A stretch of DNA of 64,000 bases from CAYUYV01 sp964561475 (GTDB lineage Bacteria; Pseudomonadota; Alphaproteobacteria; JAJFIK01), in the NCBI GenBank assembly GCA_964561475.1, contig CAZLPU010000003.1:1-64000 (forward strand), read 5' to 3'. Positions 34,801 to 43,178 of this stretch are shown here, in pieces. The translations under genes were made by a program, and so were the position numbers. How positions within the stretch are numbered: position 1 is the first letter of the stretch; each line of letters starts with the position of its first letter. Under the pieces are notes generated by a model. It saw nothing but the letters and a program-made list of their open reading frames with translations, did not search any database and was not told the origin of the DNA.

Positions 34801-35331
34801 ATTGCCCGGCTGCGCCAGGGCATCGCGAGCCTGAACAAGGAAGGGCGGGAACGGCTTTTGTCTGCGTTCAATGTGGTGAACGGACATTTCACCCGTCTGT
34901 TCACGGATCTGTTCGGTGGGGGCACCGCCCATCTGGAACTGGTGGAAAGCGACGATCCCCTGGAGGCGGGTCTGGAGATTTTCGCCCGGCCCCCGGGTAA
35001 GAAGCTTCAGTCCCTTTCCCTTCTGTCCGGCGGCGAGCAGGCGCTCACGGCCCTGTCCCTGATCTTCGCGGTGTTTATCGCCAATCCCGCGCCGATCTGC
35101 GTGCTCGATGAGGTGGACGCGCCCCTCGATGACGCCAATGTGGAGCGGTTCTGCAATCTGGTGCAGCAGATTTCCACCCAGACCGCGACCCGGTTCCTGG
35201 TGATCACCCACCATGCCCTGACCATGTCCCGCATGGACCGGCTTTACGGGGTCACCATGGCGGAACGGGGCGTGAGCCAGCTTGTCTCCGTGGACCTGCG
35301 CGAGGCCGAAGAGGTGATTGCGGCCCAGTAG
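31873..35331 (+). CDS. smc: Chromosome segregation ATPase SMC
   Basis: 1152-residue condensin subunit. Walker A is VGPNGCGKSN near residue 35 after the canonical start KFTRLRLTGFKSFVEPTEL. Two long coiled coils (about 165-500 and 665-1000) flank a hinge (about 515-660, with EAALGAALGDDLELP and LVSRDGDLWRWDG). The C-terminal ABC signature is LSGGEQALTALSL and Walker B is ICVLDEVDAPLDDANVERF. The GTG start at 31873 is preceded by AGGAAG and matches the family; longer forms would add 50 unrelated residues. The ScpA/ScpB partners are not in the window. Confidence 0.98.
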   Translation: MKFTRLRLTGFKSFVEPTELQIEPGMTGVVGPNGCGKSNLVEALRWVMGETSAKSLRGSGMEDVIFAGTSGRPARNMAEVVLSIDNAERDAPSAFNEHDMLEITRRIEKDAGSAYRVNGKDVRAKDVQLLFADLSSGAHSPSLVRQGQISMLVNAKPQNRRMILEEAAGISGLHSRRHEAELRLRAAETNLTRLDDVLQELEAQLGTLKKQARQATRYRNLQSNVRKSEAMVLFLRWHEASQAVMEAEAAFRDLEARVADLAKDSAGASKSQTDASEGLPALREEEAAAAAALHRLTVERDGLDREEERAVQEAEKLKAQLSQIAADIAREEAGLSDGEQELAQLIEEEASLRAADEGQDERVEAAEEAVSERQHALSEAESALDAANREAADHQAQLGALKRRKADLESRHGRLARDLEKVVLEQEGLQAEAGEGSDVDAARAALEEAEAALAMAEERAGEAEQARLDAQAREQSSRDPLQDADRAVSTLKTEAETLAKVLNTADADLWPPLVDAVRVDPGYEAALGAALGDDLELPTDEAAPMHWATLEPLEDVPALPAEARPLSEVVTGPPALTRRLSQIGVVDDREGPGLQAQLKPGQRLVSRDGDLWRWDGVRVAADAPTPAAVRLAQRNRLSDLDQEIASAQAAAQAARDAYHDARTASEQAGAEEREARQAVKVAQSALGTARSRLADQEKAASRHSSRLAALAEARQRLESEAQETAEGLEEAAGALEVSEDRPDLTETVSTLKDQVADLRLALSEARAALDTLRREVDSRKARLAQIEQTRGGWESRKNNAARQLSQLAERRAKAEQDLETATAIPAEIETKRGGLMEALEAAESRRRLFGNRLQEAENLLREADGAAKKLAADLAAAREDRARQEATLQGLAARLEDGAARIQEAFDCAPEQVLESGGVEENEELPPLEEIERKLDRLKRERDNMGAVNLRADEEAQEYTERLDAMTAEREDLLQAIARLRQGIASLNKEGRERLLSAFNVVNGHFTRLFTDLFGGGTAHLELVESDDPLEAGLEIFARPPGKKLQSLSLLSGGEQALTALSLIFAVFIANPAPICVLDEVDAPLDDANVERFCNLVQQISTQTATRFLVITHHALTMSRMDRLYGVTMAERGVSQLVSVDLREAEEVIAAQ

Positions 35332-35577
35332 AGGGGCCGCTCCATCAGAGCCGACCCTTGGCAGCCGTCAGCATTGGATATTCGGGTTTCGACCGGCCTT
35401 CGGTTCTGTATTCAAAAACCAAATTCAACAATCCTACGGCACACAACACTATGCTTGTGGCTTCTTGCAGTCCAATATCCTGACTTGAGAATGACGCACA
35501 TGGGATGCACAGCTCAGATCTGCGCGACAAGGTGCGGATCCGGTGACTATAGGCGAGGCAGAAAAGGAGAGGGTGCC

Positions 35578-36186
35578 ATGAGTGGAGATGATGGGAACAG
35601 ACCGGAAAACGCGTTTCCGGAAGGCTCCGAAGGCGGGGAAAACGATGCCACTTCCTATGAGGAACTGGATGCGATGTTTGCCTCGTCAAACCGCCGGTCC
35701 GGTTTCTCCGGGTTCAAGGGCATGGTCGACATGAAGACCTTCGATGCCTTTGAGGTTTATTTCAATACTATTGGCGCGCAATTCTTCACCGCCGAGGAAT
35801 TCCTGTTTACCGGTGGCGATAACAACACGGCGGGCCACAAATGCTATGGCCTCAACGGAATGCCACCTACGGAGTTATGGGAGAATGTCCGGCCCCTGGT
35901 GGTGGCCATGGATGAAATCCGGCGCCGTCTCGGCGTGCCGGTCCGCCTGACGAACATCTACCGTAACGAGCCCTACAACAAATGCGTCGGTGGGGTCAAA
36001 AACAGTCAGCATGCCCTCTTCAAGGCCGCGGATTTCAGGGCCAAGTCCGGCACGGCGGTGGATTGGTGGGAAGCGGCCAAATCAGTGCGTGAAGACAATA
36101 TCTTTTCGGGCGGCATCGGCCTTTATATCGGAAAAAACTTCGTCCATGTGGACGTGCGCGGCTATGAGGCCAACTGGTCAATCTAA
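35578..36186 (+). CDS. Peptidase M15A-like (D,D-carboxypeptidase fold) protein
   Basis: 202-residue protein whose C-terminal 120 residues match the M15 peptidase fold: LGVPVRLTNIYRNEPYNKCVGGVKNSQHALFKAADFRAKSG carries the S-x-H-x6-A-D zinc-ligand pattern (His and Asp), and NFVHVDVRG supplies the second histidine. The N-terminal 50 residues are acidic and disordered-looking (Gly/Asn/Glu). No signal peptide is visible, so it may act in the cytoplasm or be released like phage endolysins. ATG 35578 has AAAAGGAGAGGG upstream. The 246 bp before it are A+T-richer than the neighbourhood, hinting at acquisition. Confidence 0.8.
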   Translation: MSGDDGNRPENAFPEGSEGGENDATSYEELDAMFASSNRRSGFSGFKGMVDMKTFDAFEVYFNTIGAQFFTAEEFLFTGGDNNTAGHKCYGLNGMPPTELWENVRPLVVAMDEIRRRLGVPVRLTNIYRNEPYNKCVGGVKNSQHALFKAADFRAKSGTAVDWWEAAKSVREDNIFSGGIGLYIGKNFVHVDVRGYEANWSI

Positions 36187-36394
36187 GCGCGGTGCGCCGC
36201 CCAAGGACGGGCATTTCGGTGGTGCATTCATGGTGGTGTCGCCTTGATGGGGATCAAGGCGGTGTCTGGTCCGAAGGGATAGGAAAGGCAACCGGGAGAG
36301 GGACGACGCGCCCGGTACAGCGCTTCAGATGAGGCAGGCCCGTCTCACCCGACGCCTTTTGTTCCCATTGGTTTCCAGAAAGAAGGATCCGGCC

Positions 36395-36634
36395 ATGAGC
36401 CATACCCCCCATGAACTGGCGGAAGAGTTTCCCGATCATCACGACAAGCTCCATGAGCTGAAGACCGGGAACAACCATTTTGCCAAGCTTGCCGATGACT
36501 ACCATGACCTGAACCGGACCATTCACCGGATCGAGACCGATGTGGAACCGGCTTCCGATGCCCGGCTTGAGGATCTGAAAAAGCAACGTCTGGCCCTGAA
36601 AGACGAAATTGCCACTCTTTTGGGCGCCGCCTGA
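36395..36634 (+). CDS. YdcH-like protein (DUF465)
   Basis: 79-residue, highly charged helical protein of the YdcH/DUF465 family. Recognisable pattern: ELAEEFPDHHDKLHELKTGNNHFAKLADDYHDLNRTIHRIE, then LKKQRLALKDEI, predicted to form a helical hairpin. ATG 36395 has AGAAGGA upstream. The function of the family is not known. A large 13-bp-stem hairpin lies immediately downstream (36644-36691). Confidence 0.92.
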   Translation: MSHTPHELAEEFPDHHDKLHELKTGNNHFAKLADDYHDLNRTIHRIETDVEPASDARLEDLKKQRLALKDEIATLLGAA

Positions 36635-37509
36635 TGGATCCATTCTGACGCTCGGGTCCCGCCTTGAGGTGTTCCCGGCCCGAGCGTCAGAGCCATGAAG
36701 GCAGGCCAATCAGTGTGGTGATCGCGGGCGTACCTTCCCTGTGTGAACGGATGGTCTGTCACCGCACCGTGTCGATGGATTGATCATCGGCTGCTGGTGC
36801 TTGCCCCACAAATCAGGGGGACGATCCCAAGCACGGTGCCGCAATAGTCTATAGCTGCCTATACATTGACCATTCCGTCGTCGATTTTTGCATTTTGCCT
36901 ATACTCTCGGGGGAAATGATGTCCTTCGGCATGGGTGTATCCTATGCCCAGAGTGCCTGAAGTCTTTGTTTTCAGGTCAAGATCACGCCGCGCTGTCTTG
37001 GAGTGGCCAGTCGGTTTGCCGACAATTTTGACCCTCAGACAAACCTGACTGTTTGGCAAGACCGCTCTCATGCATTCATTATTTTCTGAATGGGGCATAG
37101 AATAATTTTATAATCGAGATTAATTGTTACGGTATATTTCGATTTGATCATTCGATCTGACTTCACTTGTGGAACTGTTTGTCATTAAACTCAGAGTGCA
37201 TTGACCTTGAGCGCCAATGCTTTTGCTCAGCTTTACCAGAACGGGTCTTGGGTTGGTATTTCTGACCCGGATAGAAAATGCTCCTGCCAAGACCGGTGAT
37301 CGAAACCGTCATGGTCCTTTGGAAGGCCTGGTGCTGGCCGGAGGGCAGGCGCCGCCAGGAGGGCGCGCACCGGGCAGGCGGCAGTCATCAGACTTGAGTT
37401 GTGTACTGATGGTTTAGGCCTTGTCCTCGACCAGATGATGATTGCGGCCAGCCGGCAGGGAGCACGCCCACGAAATGGGCGCACTGAAATGCATTGAATG
37501 GAGGGTGCT
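36635..37509. other. 875-bp gap, partly A+T-rich, upstream of the XRE regulator
   Basis: No recognisable gene. It starts with a hairpin behind ydcH. Bases about 36840-37250 are strikingly A+T-richer than anything else in the window. A perfect TATAAT occurs at 37109-37114 with only a weak -35 (TTCTGA at 37084), so a promoter with a long leader toward the XRE gene is possible. A 79-codon minus-strand ORF (36859-37098) has no recognisable features and I do not call it. Confidence 0.5.
36644..36691 (+). terminator. Long hairpin after ydcH
   Basis: TCTGACGCTCGGG (36644-36656) and CCCGAGCGTCAGA (36679-36691) pair perfectly over 13 bp with a 22-base loop, ten bases after the ydcH stop codon. No T-run. 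Probable transcript end or 3'-stabilising structure. Confidence 0.6.
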
Positions 37510-38046
37510 GTGAGGAAGGAACCGGATCCAATCGATATTCATGTCGGAAGCAGGATGCGATTCCGCCGTATGCTGATTGGTATGAGCCAGGAAAAACTTG
37601 GTGAACTGCTGGGCGTGACCTTTCAGCAGATCCAGAAATATGAAAAGGGAACCAACCGGGTCAGCGCCAGCCGGTTGCATCAAATGTCCCGCATTCTCGG
37701 TGTCTCGGTCCAGTTCTTTTTCGATGAAATTCCCAACGCCCAAACCCCCAATGCGCAAACCTCCCATGCTGGAGCGGGCACCCTTGGGCAAGCCGCTTCT
37801 CATGGTGGCAGGCGTCCGGGCGGTCATCCCCGGTCTGAAGCCGGCCCGGTCAACGGGGCGGGTGATAACGGCTCCGGCGGTCACCAGTCTGGACCGGAAA
37901 CACTGGCCTTTCTTTCCAACGTCCAGGGTCTCCAGCTCAATCGCTGCTACACGAACATTGCCAGCCCGAAAGTGCGCCAGTGCTTTCTCGATCTCGTCAT
38001 GTCCCTGGGTGAGGAGGCAGAGGAGCAGTCCGGGTCCCGACGCTGA
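37510..38046 (+). CDS. XRE-family HTH transcriptional regulator
   Basis: 178-residue DNA-binding protein. The helix-turn-helix spans about residues 10-68: IDIHVGSRMRFRRMLIGMSQEKLGELLGVTFQQIQKYEKGTNRVSASRLHQMSRILGVSVQFFFDE, a form very common in alphaproteobacteria. A low-complexity linker (Pro/Asn/Ala/Gln/Thr repeats, then Gly-rich) leads to a short C-terminal helical segment (LNRCYTNIASPKVRQCFLDLVMSLGEEA) that these regulators share. GTG 37510 is chosen for the TGGAGGG five bases upstream; ATG 37498 would add four residues. The downstream peptidase gene is 370 bp away and could be a target, but nothing shows this. Confidence 0.9.
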   Translation: MRKEPDPIDIHVGSRMRFRRMLIGMSQEKLGELLGVTFQQIQKYEKGTNRVSASRLHQMSRILGVSVQFFFDEIPNAQTPNAQTSHAGAGTLGQAASHGGRRPGGHPRSEAGPVNGAGDNGSGGHQSGPETLAFLSNVQGLQLNRCYTNIASPKVRQCFLDLVMSLGEEAEEQSGSRR

Positions 38047-38416
38047 ATCCAGCGGTCCAATGGCTCCACCCGAGGGCGGTTGAGGCCGACGGTCGGTTCA
38101 ATGCTTGCTCTCCCCTGACTTGTGCCATACGATCTATATCCAGCCTGTAGCTAAAGGTCCACTGTGCCGCCGAAGCCCGGCGCGCCATGGCATAAATTCA
38201 ATGTGTGCAGGCGGTAAGCGGTCTCTCGCGAAACGAGGGGGCGCAGGTGTGGGGTCAAAAGGGGCGATGAAGGGGGCTGGGCAGCAACCGTTCGTTTAAG
38301 GACGGTGATGCTGGAAACGATCTACGCTGGACGGGCCTCCGTGGTCTCCCCGGCGAACCAGGATCAAACCCTCTGAATTGTTCAGTGCACTCCACGTTAG
38401 GGCAAACGACCAATTC
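38047..38416. other. 370-bp gap before the peptidase gene
   Basis: I see no gene, hairpin or clear promoter. It presumably carries the promoter of the peptidase gene. Confidence 0.4.
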
Positions 38417-40948
38417 ATGGGGTGTATTCAAGTGGTTGCAACTCTTTCCTCCGATCTGATCCAGGCCGCCGGCAGTTTCGTTCTGTCCAATCCGAAACTC
38501 GATGGTATCACCGACATCCAGACCGTCAGCCTTGATGGCGTGGGTCTTGGCGGTGTCGATACCATGACCATCGACGGCGCCGAATACATCACCATTGATG
38601 CCATCTCCACAATTGACGGTGTCGATACCCTGATGGCCGACCTCATGGATCTGGGCTTGATTGCCGCAAGCCAGTTCGGTCGCGTCGTGTCCGGCCTGTT
38701 GCCGACGGACGGCATCGCCGACCTGCTCGGCATCGGCTCCCTTCAGAGCGCATCCGCCGGTCTGGCCCAGGCCAATATCGGTTCCGTGACCTCCCAATCC
38801 GACGCTGCTCTGCGCGCTGACGTGTCCCGGGATACGTTCAATGTGGACGGGGAAGGGGTGACTGTCGGGGTGCTGTCCGACTCCTTTAACACGTCGCCTT
38901 TCTTCGCCATCACGGCGGAAGACGATGTGGCCAGCGGTGACCTGCCCGACGATGTGCTTGTTCTGGAGGATTTCGACTCCGGCGGTACGATCGACGAAGG
39001 CCGGGCGATGCTCCAGCTGATTCACGACATCGCTCCGGGTGCTGACCTGCAATTCGCCACCGCCTTCACCGGACAGGCGGGTTTCGCCAACAATATCCTG
39101 GCTCTGGCGGCTGCCGGTTCCGACGTGATCGTAGACGACATCATCTACTTCGCTGAGCCGGCCTTCGCGGACGGTATCATTGCCCAGGCCGCAGCCCAGG
39201 TGGTTGAAGACGGCGTTCCCTATTTCTCCTCCGCAGGCAACAACGCCAATGCAGGGTACGAATCCGCTTTTGTCGACAGCGGCGTGGCCGGGTTCTTCGG
39301 CAGCCTGGGTGTAGCTCCGGTGGGCACCACCCATGACTGGGACCCGGGCGAAGGCGTCGATCCCGTCCTTGATTTCGTGCTTGATTCCGGCACCACCCGG
39401 TTCATTCTCCAGTGGGATGACCCCTATGCCAGCACCGGCTTTGCGAGCCCCGGCGCCTCCACCGATCTGGACATCTTCCTGACCCTTCCGGGTACGGACC
39501 CATCCCCGGCGGCGACATTCTTTGGCGCAAACACCGTCAATATCGGCGGCGATCCCGTGGAAGTGTTCAGCATCACCAACAATGGTGGCCCGGTTGAGCT
39601 GGGTCTTTCGATCGAGCTGTTTTCCGGTCCCGCGCCCGAGAACATGCGGATCATCGCCTTCGATCCCAATGATTTTGTCGATGCGGAATATGACTTCTTC
39701 GCCCCGACCGTCTACGGCCATGCCGCGGCCAAGGGTGCGCTCGGTGTGGGTGCCGCCGACTGGGATGAAACCCCGGAATTCGGCGTGAACCCGCCGCTGC
39801 TGGAAAGCTTCTCCTCCAACGGACCCGTCGAGATCCTGTTCGACACGGACGGCAACCGGCTGGCGACCCCGGAAATCCGGGATGCGGTCGACTTCGTTGC
39901 GTCCCAGGGGGACAACAACACCTTCTTCATCAACGACTCTCCTGACGATGATGATCTCTTCCCGAACTTTTTCGGTACATCCGCGTCCGCACCGAATGCA
40001 GCTGCGGTGGCGGCCCTGCTTCTCCAGATGGACCCGACCCTGACCCCGGCTGAAATCGAGGCCCTTCTGGAAGAGTCCGCCATCGACATGGACGATCCCT
40101 ACACCGAAGGTTTTGATTTCGGTGAGGACGACGGCACCGGAGCCGGTCTCATCCAGGCCGATGTCGCTCTCCAGAACCTGTTCGACAGCGCCGTCGAAGT
40201 GGTGCGGGTCAACGACTGGTACAATGCGGAACGGGACAGCGGCGGCTTCAACGCCACCTTCAAGCTGACCCTCGAGGACTACATGATCGACGGCGGCTTC
40301 GTGGAGAAGCTCGAACTCGACGTGGATCACCGGGACGTGGAGGCGGGCGAGGCCTCCTTCAGCACCGGCTGGTTCACCGGCTTCAAAGGTCCGATTGCGT
40401 TCAACACGGGCGAAGGCCTCTTCACCAATGCCGATGCAGGCTCCCAGCCGACCCTGGAAGCCGGTGACATGATCACCTTCTCCGTGCAGGTCCAGGGTGC
40501 CGGGTTCGATTTCGAGGACTTCGACTTCCAGTTCACCGATGTGGATCCCGTGCCCGCCGTGCCCTCCGAGGCCGAGCCCCTCGACGTGGTGGCCGAAGTG
40601 CCCGGCGCCAATTTCTGGGGCGCCGGTGCGGTTCAGGACGTCAAGGTGGTCAACAATGGCAGTGAAGCCATCGATACCTGGGCGGCTCTGCTGACCCTGG
40701 ACGAAGGCGAAGGCGATCTGATCACCGACATCCGGTCTTGGCGCGCTGATGTGTTTGAAAGCGATGACGGGGACAGCTTCCTGTTCGTGGCCGAGGATTA
40801 CAACGCGATGATCGAGGCGGGTGAGATGGAAAGCTTCGGCTTCCGGGCCAGCTTCGACGGCCGCCTGGACGCCCTGCCCTGGGACGCCGACGACTTCCAG
40901 ATCGTCTCCGTGGAAGACGTGACCGGGTTCACCTTCGACATGTCCTGA
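38417..40948 (+). CDS. Subtilase/sedolisin-like serine peptidase with CBM2-like C-terminal domains
   Basis: 843-residue acidic protein. After about 145 unassigned residues comes a peptidase domain of the S8/S53 clan: GVTVGVLSDSFN (Asp155), IDEGRAMLQLIHDIAPGADLQF (Glu194, His203, Asp204), VPYFSSAGNN, and the serine motif FGTSASAPNAAAVAALLLQ (Ser522). There is no HGTHVAG motif, so the triad is not standard subtilisin; the S53-like Glu/Asp/Ser arrangement fits better. Residues about 595-710 and 720-843 are two modules resembling CBM2-type carbohydrate-binding or cadherin-like folds (DWYNAERDSGGFNATF; NNGSEAIDTW ... SFGFRASFDG). No Sec signal is visible from ATG 38417; a TTG 13 codons upstream does not create one. 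It ends at a strong terminator. Confidence 0.8.
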   Translation: MGCIQVVATLSSDLIQAAGSFVLSNPKLDGITDIQTVSLDGVGLGGVDTMTIDGAEYITIDAISTIDGVDTLMADLMDLGLIAASQFGRVVSGLLPTDGIADLLGIGSLQSASAGLAQANIGSVTSQSDAALRADVSRDTFNVDGEGVTVGVLSDSFNTSPFFAITAEDDVASGDLPDDVLVLEDFDSGGTIDEGRAMLQLIHDIAPGADLQFATAFTGQAGFANNILALAAAGSDVIVDDIIYFAEPAFADGIIAQAAAQVVEDGVPYFSSAGNNANAGYESAFVDSGVAGFFGSLGVAPVGTTHDWDPGEGVDPVLDFVLDSGTTRFILQWDDPYASTGFASPGASTDLDIFLTLPGTDPSPAATFFGANTVNIGGDPVEVFSITNNGGPVELGLSIELFSGPAPENMRIIAFDPNDFVDAEYDFFAPTVYGHAAAKGALGVGAADWDETPEFGVNPPLLESFSSNGPVEILFDTDGNRLATPEIRDAVDFVASQGDNNTFFINDSPDDDDLFPNFFGTSASAPNAAAVAALLLQMDPTLTPAEIEALLEESAIDMDDPYTEGFDFGEDDGTGAGLIQADVALQNLFDSAVEVVRVNDWYNAERDSGGFNATFKLTLEDYMIDGGFVEKLELDVDHRDVEAGEASFSTGWFTGFKGPIAFNTGEGLFTNADAGSQPTLEAGDMITFSVQVQGAGFDFEDFDFQFTDVDPVPAVPSEAEPLDVVAEVPGANFWGAGAVQDVKVVNNGSEAIDTWAALLTLDEGEGDLITDIRSWRADVFESDDGDSFLFVAEDYNAMIEAGEMESFGFRASFDGRLDALPWDADDFQIVSVEDVTGFTFDMS

Positions 40949-41011
40949 GGCTGAACGCGTCTGCGACCGGCCCGCAGGCTTCTACGGGCCGTGATCATGG
41001 AAAACCGTTTC

Positions 41012-41046
41012 GGGAGAGACCTCTAGAGGTCTCTCCCATTTCATTT
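41012..41046 (+). terminator. Intrinsic terminator after the peptidase gene
   Basis: GGGAGAGACCT (41012-41022) pairs perfectly with AGGTCTCTCCC (41027-41037) over the tetraloop CTAG and is followed by ATTTCATTT. It is 63 bp downstream of the stop codon. Confidence 0.85.
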
Positions 41047-41237
41047 CCGCTCCAGGATTGCTCTCCCGCCCCTTGCTTCGTCTCTTTGCGCAATTCCCGG
41101 CCCGCAATTCTCGGCGCAGCTTGCCTTACCCTGTCCCAAAACCCATGGTGTGGTATCAGCCCGGCGTCAGCGTCGGACTGTTTCACCATAATCATGGCCA
41201 TGGTCTCTCATGTGCGGTTCTTGTTTGCGGGGGTGAT

Positions 41238-43097
41238 ATGGCAACGCTCTCTCGATTTTTTCTCCCGGGGCTGACGGTTTTTCTGCTCTGGGCCGGTGCG
41301 GCTTTCGCGTCCCAAAGCGGACTTGAGCACACGAACCAGTCCAGGGTCTGCACCGGTGCGTCCGTGGATCATGGGCGCGGGCATAACTGGGGTGGCATTG
41401 ATCCCAATTACTACCGCACGTCCGCCTATGGAGGCCGGGCCCGGCCCACGGAGGCCAGCGGAACGGGGCCGGTTCTGGAGATTGAACCCGGGACGCCGGT
41501 GAACAAGATCAACCGCACGATAAAGCGGGCGCCCATGGGGGCTGTGGTGGTCCTGAGGGCCGGCCGGCACAGGCTCGACCAGTCAATCCTGATCGAGCGC
41601 GGCGACATCACCCTGCGCGGCGAGGGGGAGGGGCTCACGGTTCTGGAGCCCCGGTTCAGCGGTGCCGTGGATCATGTCATCACAATTTCTCCGACCTGGG
41701 ACGGTTACAAGAAACCCTGGGCCACCATTGAGGATCAGGATGCCGAAGCGGTCACCCGGCTCACAAAGGCCTCGGGCAAAGGGGCCACCACCATCCAGGT
41801 CGCTTCCACCAGAGGCATCCGTCCCGGGCTTTTCGTGGAGGTCTCCCAGGACTACGATCAGTATGTGACCGAACACGACGACTACATCGGCGCCATGGCG
41901 GAGATCATCGCCGTCAATTCGCGTACGAAGGAAGTGCACCTGACCCACAAGATCGGATTTGATGCCCGCCGGGGCGCCACCGTGCGGGCGGTCAGACTGA
42001 TGAATAATGTCACCGTGTCCGACTTCACCATCGATTACGGGCAGCCCGAACAGTCCGTGGCCGTCCACCGGCATTTCAACAACAATCCCCGATTCACGGA
42101 TTTTACGGGAAGCTGGGGAACCCGGGCGGTTTTCGTCAGTTTCACCCATGAAGCCAATCTTGCGAACATCACGGTCAGGAACGCGGGGTCCAACGGTTTC
42201 CTGTTTGCCACCAATCTGGAAACCTACGCCCGGGACCTGACCATTGACGGTGTGCAGAATCTCGGCGGTGGCGGCAATGGTTACGGCATGGATATTCAGC
42301 GTACCTATTACAGTACCTTTGAACATCTGACCATTGCCGGGCCGGTGCGCCACGCGGTGGTGTTCAACAGAAACGGTTCCAGCGGCTTCAATCTTGTTCA
42401 TATTCAATGCACGACCGCCAATGTGGATTTCCACGGCGGTCCGGATTACGCGAACATCTATTATGTGGAGCGGATGGTCCTGAGCCAGAAGGACGACTAT
42501 GTGTTTCCGGCGGTGGAGTTCCGCGATCCGAACAATGACGAAGAAAACATGGCCGTGTTCGATTCCGTGACCACCGCCCGGGAAGGTTCGATCCCCGGCT
42601 ATACGCCCCGCAATCTGACCGGCCGGGACAAGGACTATGAGACCAACGGCAACGGAGCCTCGGCCCGGGACGTGATCCATCTGGGGCACAATGGCGGGGA
42701 GGTGTTCACCTTCGGTGATGCGGACGTGATCTTCAGCGGGCGGGGCGATGACGTGATCCACACCGGCAGCCACCGGTCCAGGAAGGACAGTATTCCGTCC
42801 GGAGACGAGATCTATTTCTTCGCGGAGAATGGCCGGGACCGGATCATGGATTTCACCCCGGGGGCCGACCGGATCTATCTTGAAATGGGGGCGAACGGCA
42901 ATGGCTATGTCACCGGCGCCGATGTGATTGCGGCGGTGAGCGCCGGGGCGAACGGGGACGCGCTCATCCCCCTTGGTGCGGGCAACACCGTGACCCTGGC
43001 CGGGGTGGCGCCCAGGCAATTGCGGGCCTCCGACATCATCCTGTTCGCCAGCCCACGGAGCATTCCCGGCGCCCTGCCCCCGGGCAGGGTCCGGTGA
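41238..43097 (+). CDS. Secreted right-handed beta-helix protein with RTX-like tail
   Basis: 619-residue exported protein. A Sec signal peptide is clear (MATLSRFFLPGLTVFLLWAGAAFASQS). The middle (about residues 80-480) is a parallel beta-helix, with pectate-lyase/epimerase-like repeats: PVNKINRTIKRAPMGAVVVLRAGRHRL, GDITLRGEGEGLTVLEP, VTVSDFTIDYG, ANITVRNAGSNGFLF, RDLTIDGVQNLG. The C-terminus has a calcium-binding nonapeptide-like repeat (FSGRGDDVIHTG, about residue 500) and the MDFTPGADRIYL sequence that usually follows RTX blocks. ATG 41238 has GGGGGTG upstream. Enzymatic residues are not identifiable; a polysaccharide lyase, epimerase or adhesin are all possible. Confidence 0.82.
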   Translation: MATLSRFFLPGLTVFLLWAGAAFASQSGLEHTNQSRVCTGASVDHGRGHNWGGIDPNYYRTSAYGGRARPTEASGTGPVLEIEPGTPVNKINRTIKRAPMGAVVVLRAGRHRLDQSILIERGDITLRGEGEGLTVLEPRFSGAVDHVITISPTWDGYKKPWATIEDQDAEAVTRLTKASGKGATTIQVASTRGIRPGLFVEVSQDYDQYVTEHDDYIGAMAEIIAVNSRTKEVHLTHKIGFDARRGATVRAVRLMNNVTVSDFTIDYGQPEQSVAVHRHFNNNPRFTDFTGSWGTRAVFVSFTHEANLANITVRNAGSNGFLFATNLETYARDLTIDGVQNLGGGGNGYGMDIQRTYYSTFEHLTIAGPVRHAVVFNRNGSSGFNLVHIQCTTANVDFHGGPDYANIYYVERMVLSQKDDYVFPAVEFRDPNNDEENMAVFDSVTTAREGSIPGYTPRNLTGRDKDYETNGNGASARDVIHLGHNGGEVFTFGDADVIFSGRGDDVIHTGSHRSRKDSIPSGDEIYFFAENGRDRIMDFTPGADRIYLEMGANGNGYVTGADVIAAVSAGANGDALIPLGAGNTVTLAGVAPRQLRASDIILFASPRSIPGALPPGRVR

Positions 43098-43178
43098 CGG
43101 GGTCCGCGTAGCAGACAAGCGGGCAGGGGGGCAGCGCGAGCTTGAGGATCAGCGGGGTGGTCACCAGCAGGATGGTGA

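Noticed and set aside
36859..37098. 79-codon minus-strand ORF in the A+T-rich gap
   Set aside because: No family features, no convincing ribosome site; the composition of the region favours chance frames.
38255..40330. 691-codon minus-strand frame
   Set aside because: Shadow of the peptidase gene; no recognisable domain.
41583..43118. 511-codon minus-strand frame over the beta-helix gene
   Set aside because: The plus-strand gene has a signal peptide and clear beta-helix and RTX motifs; the antisense product has none.
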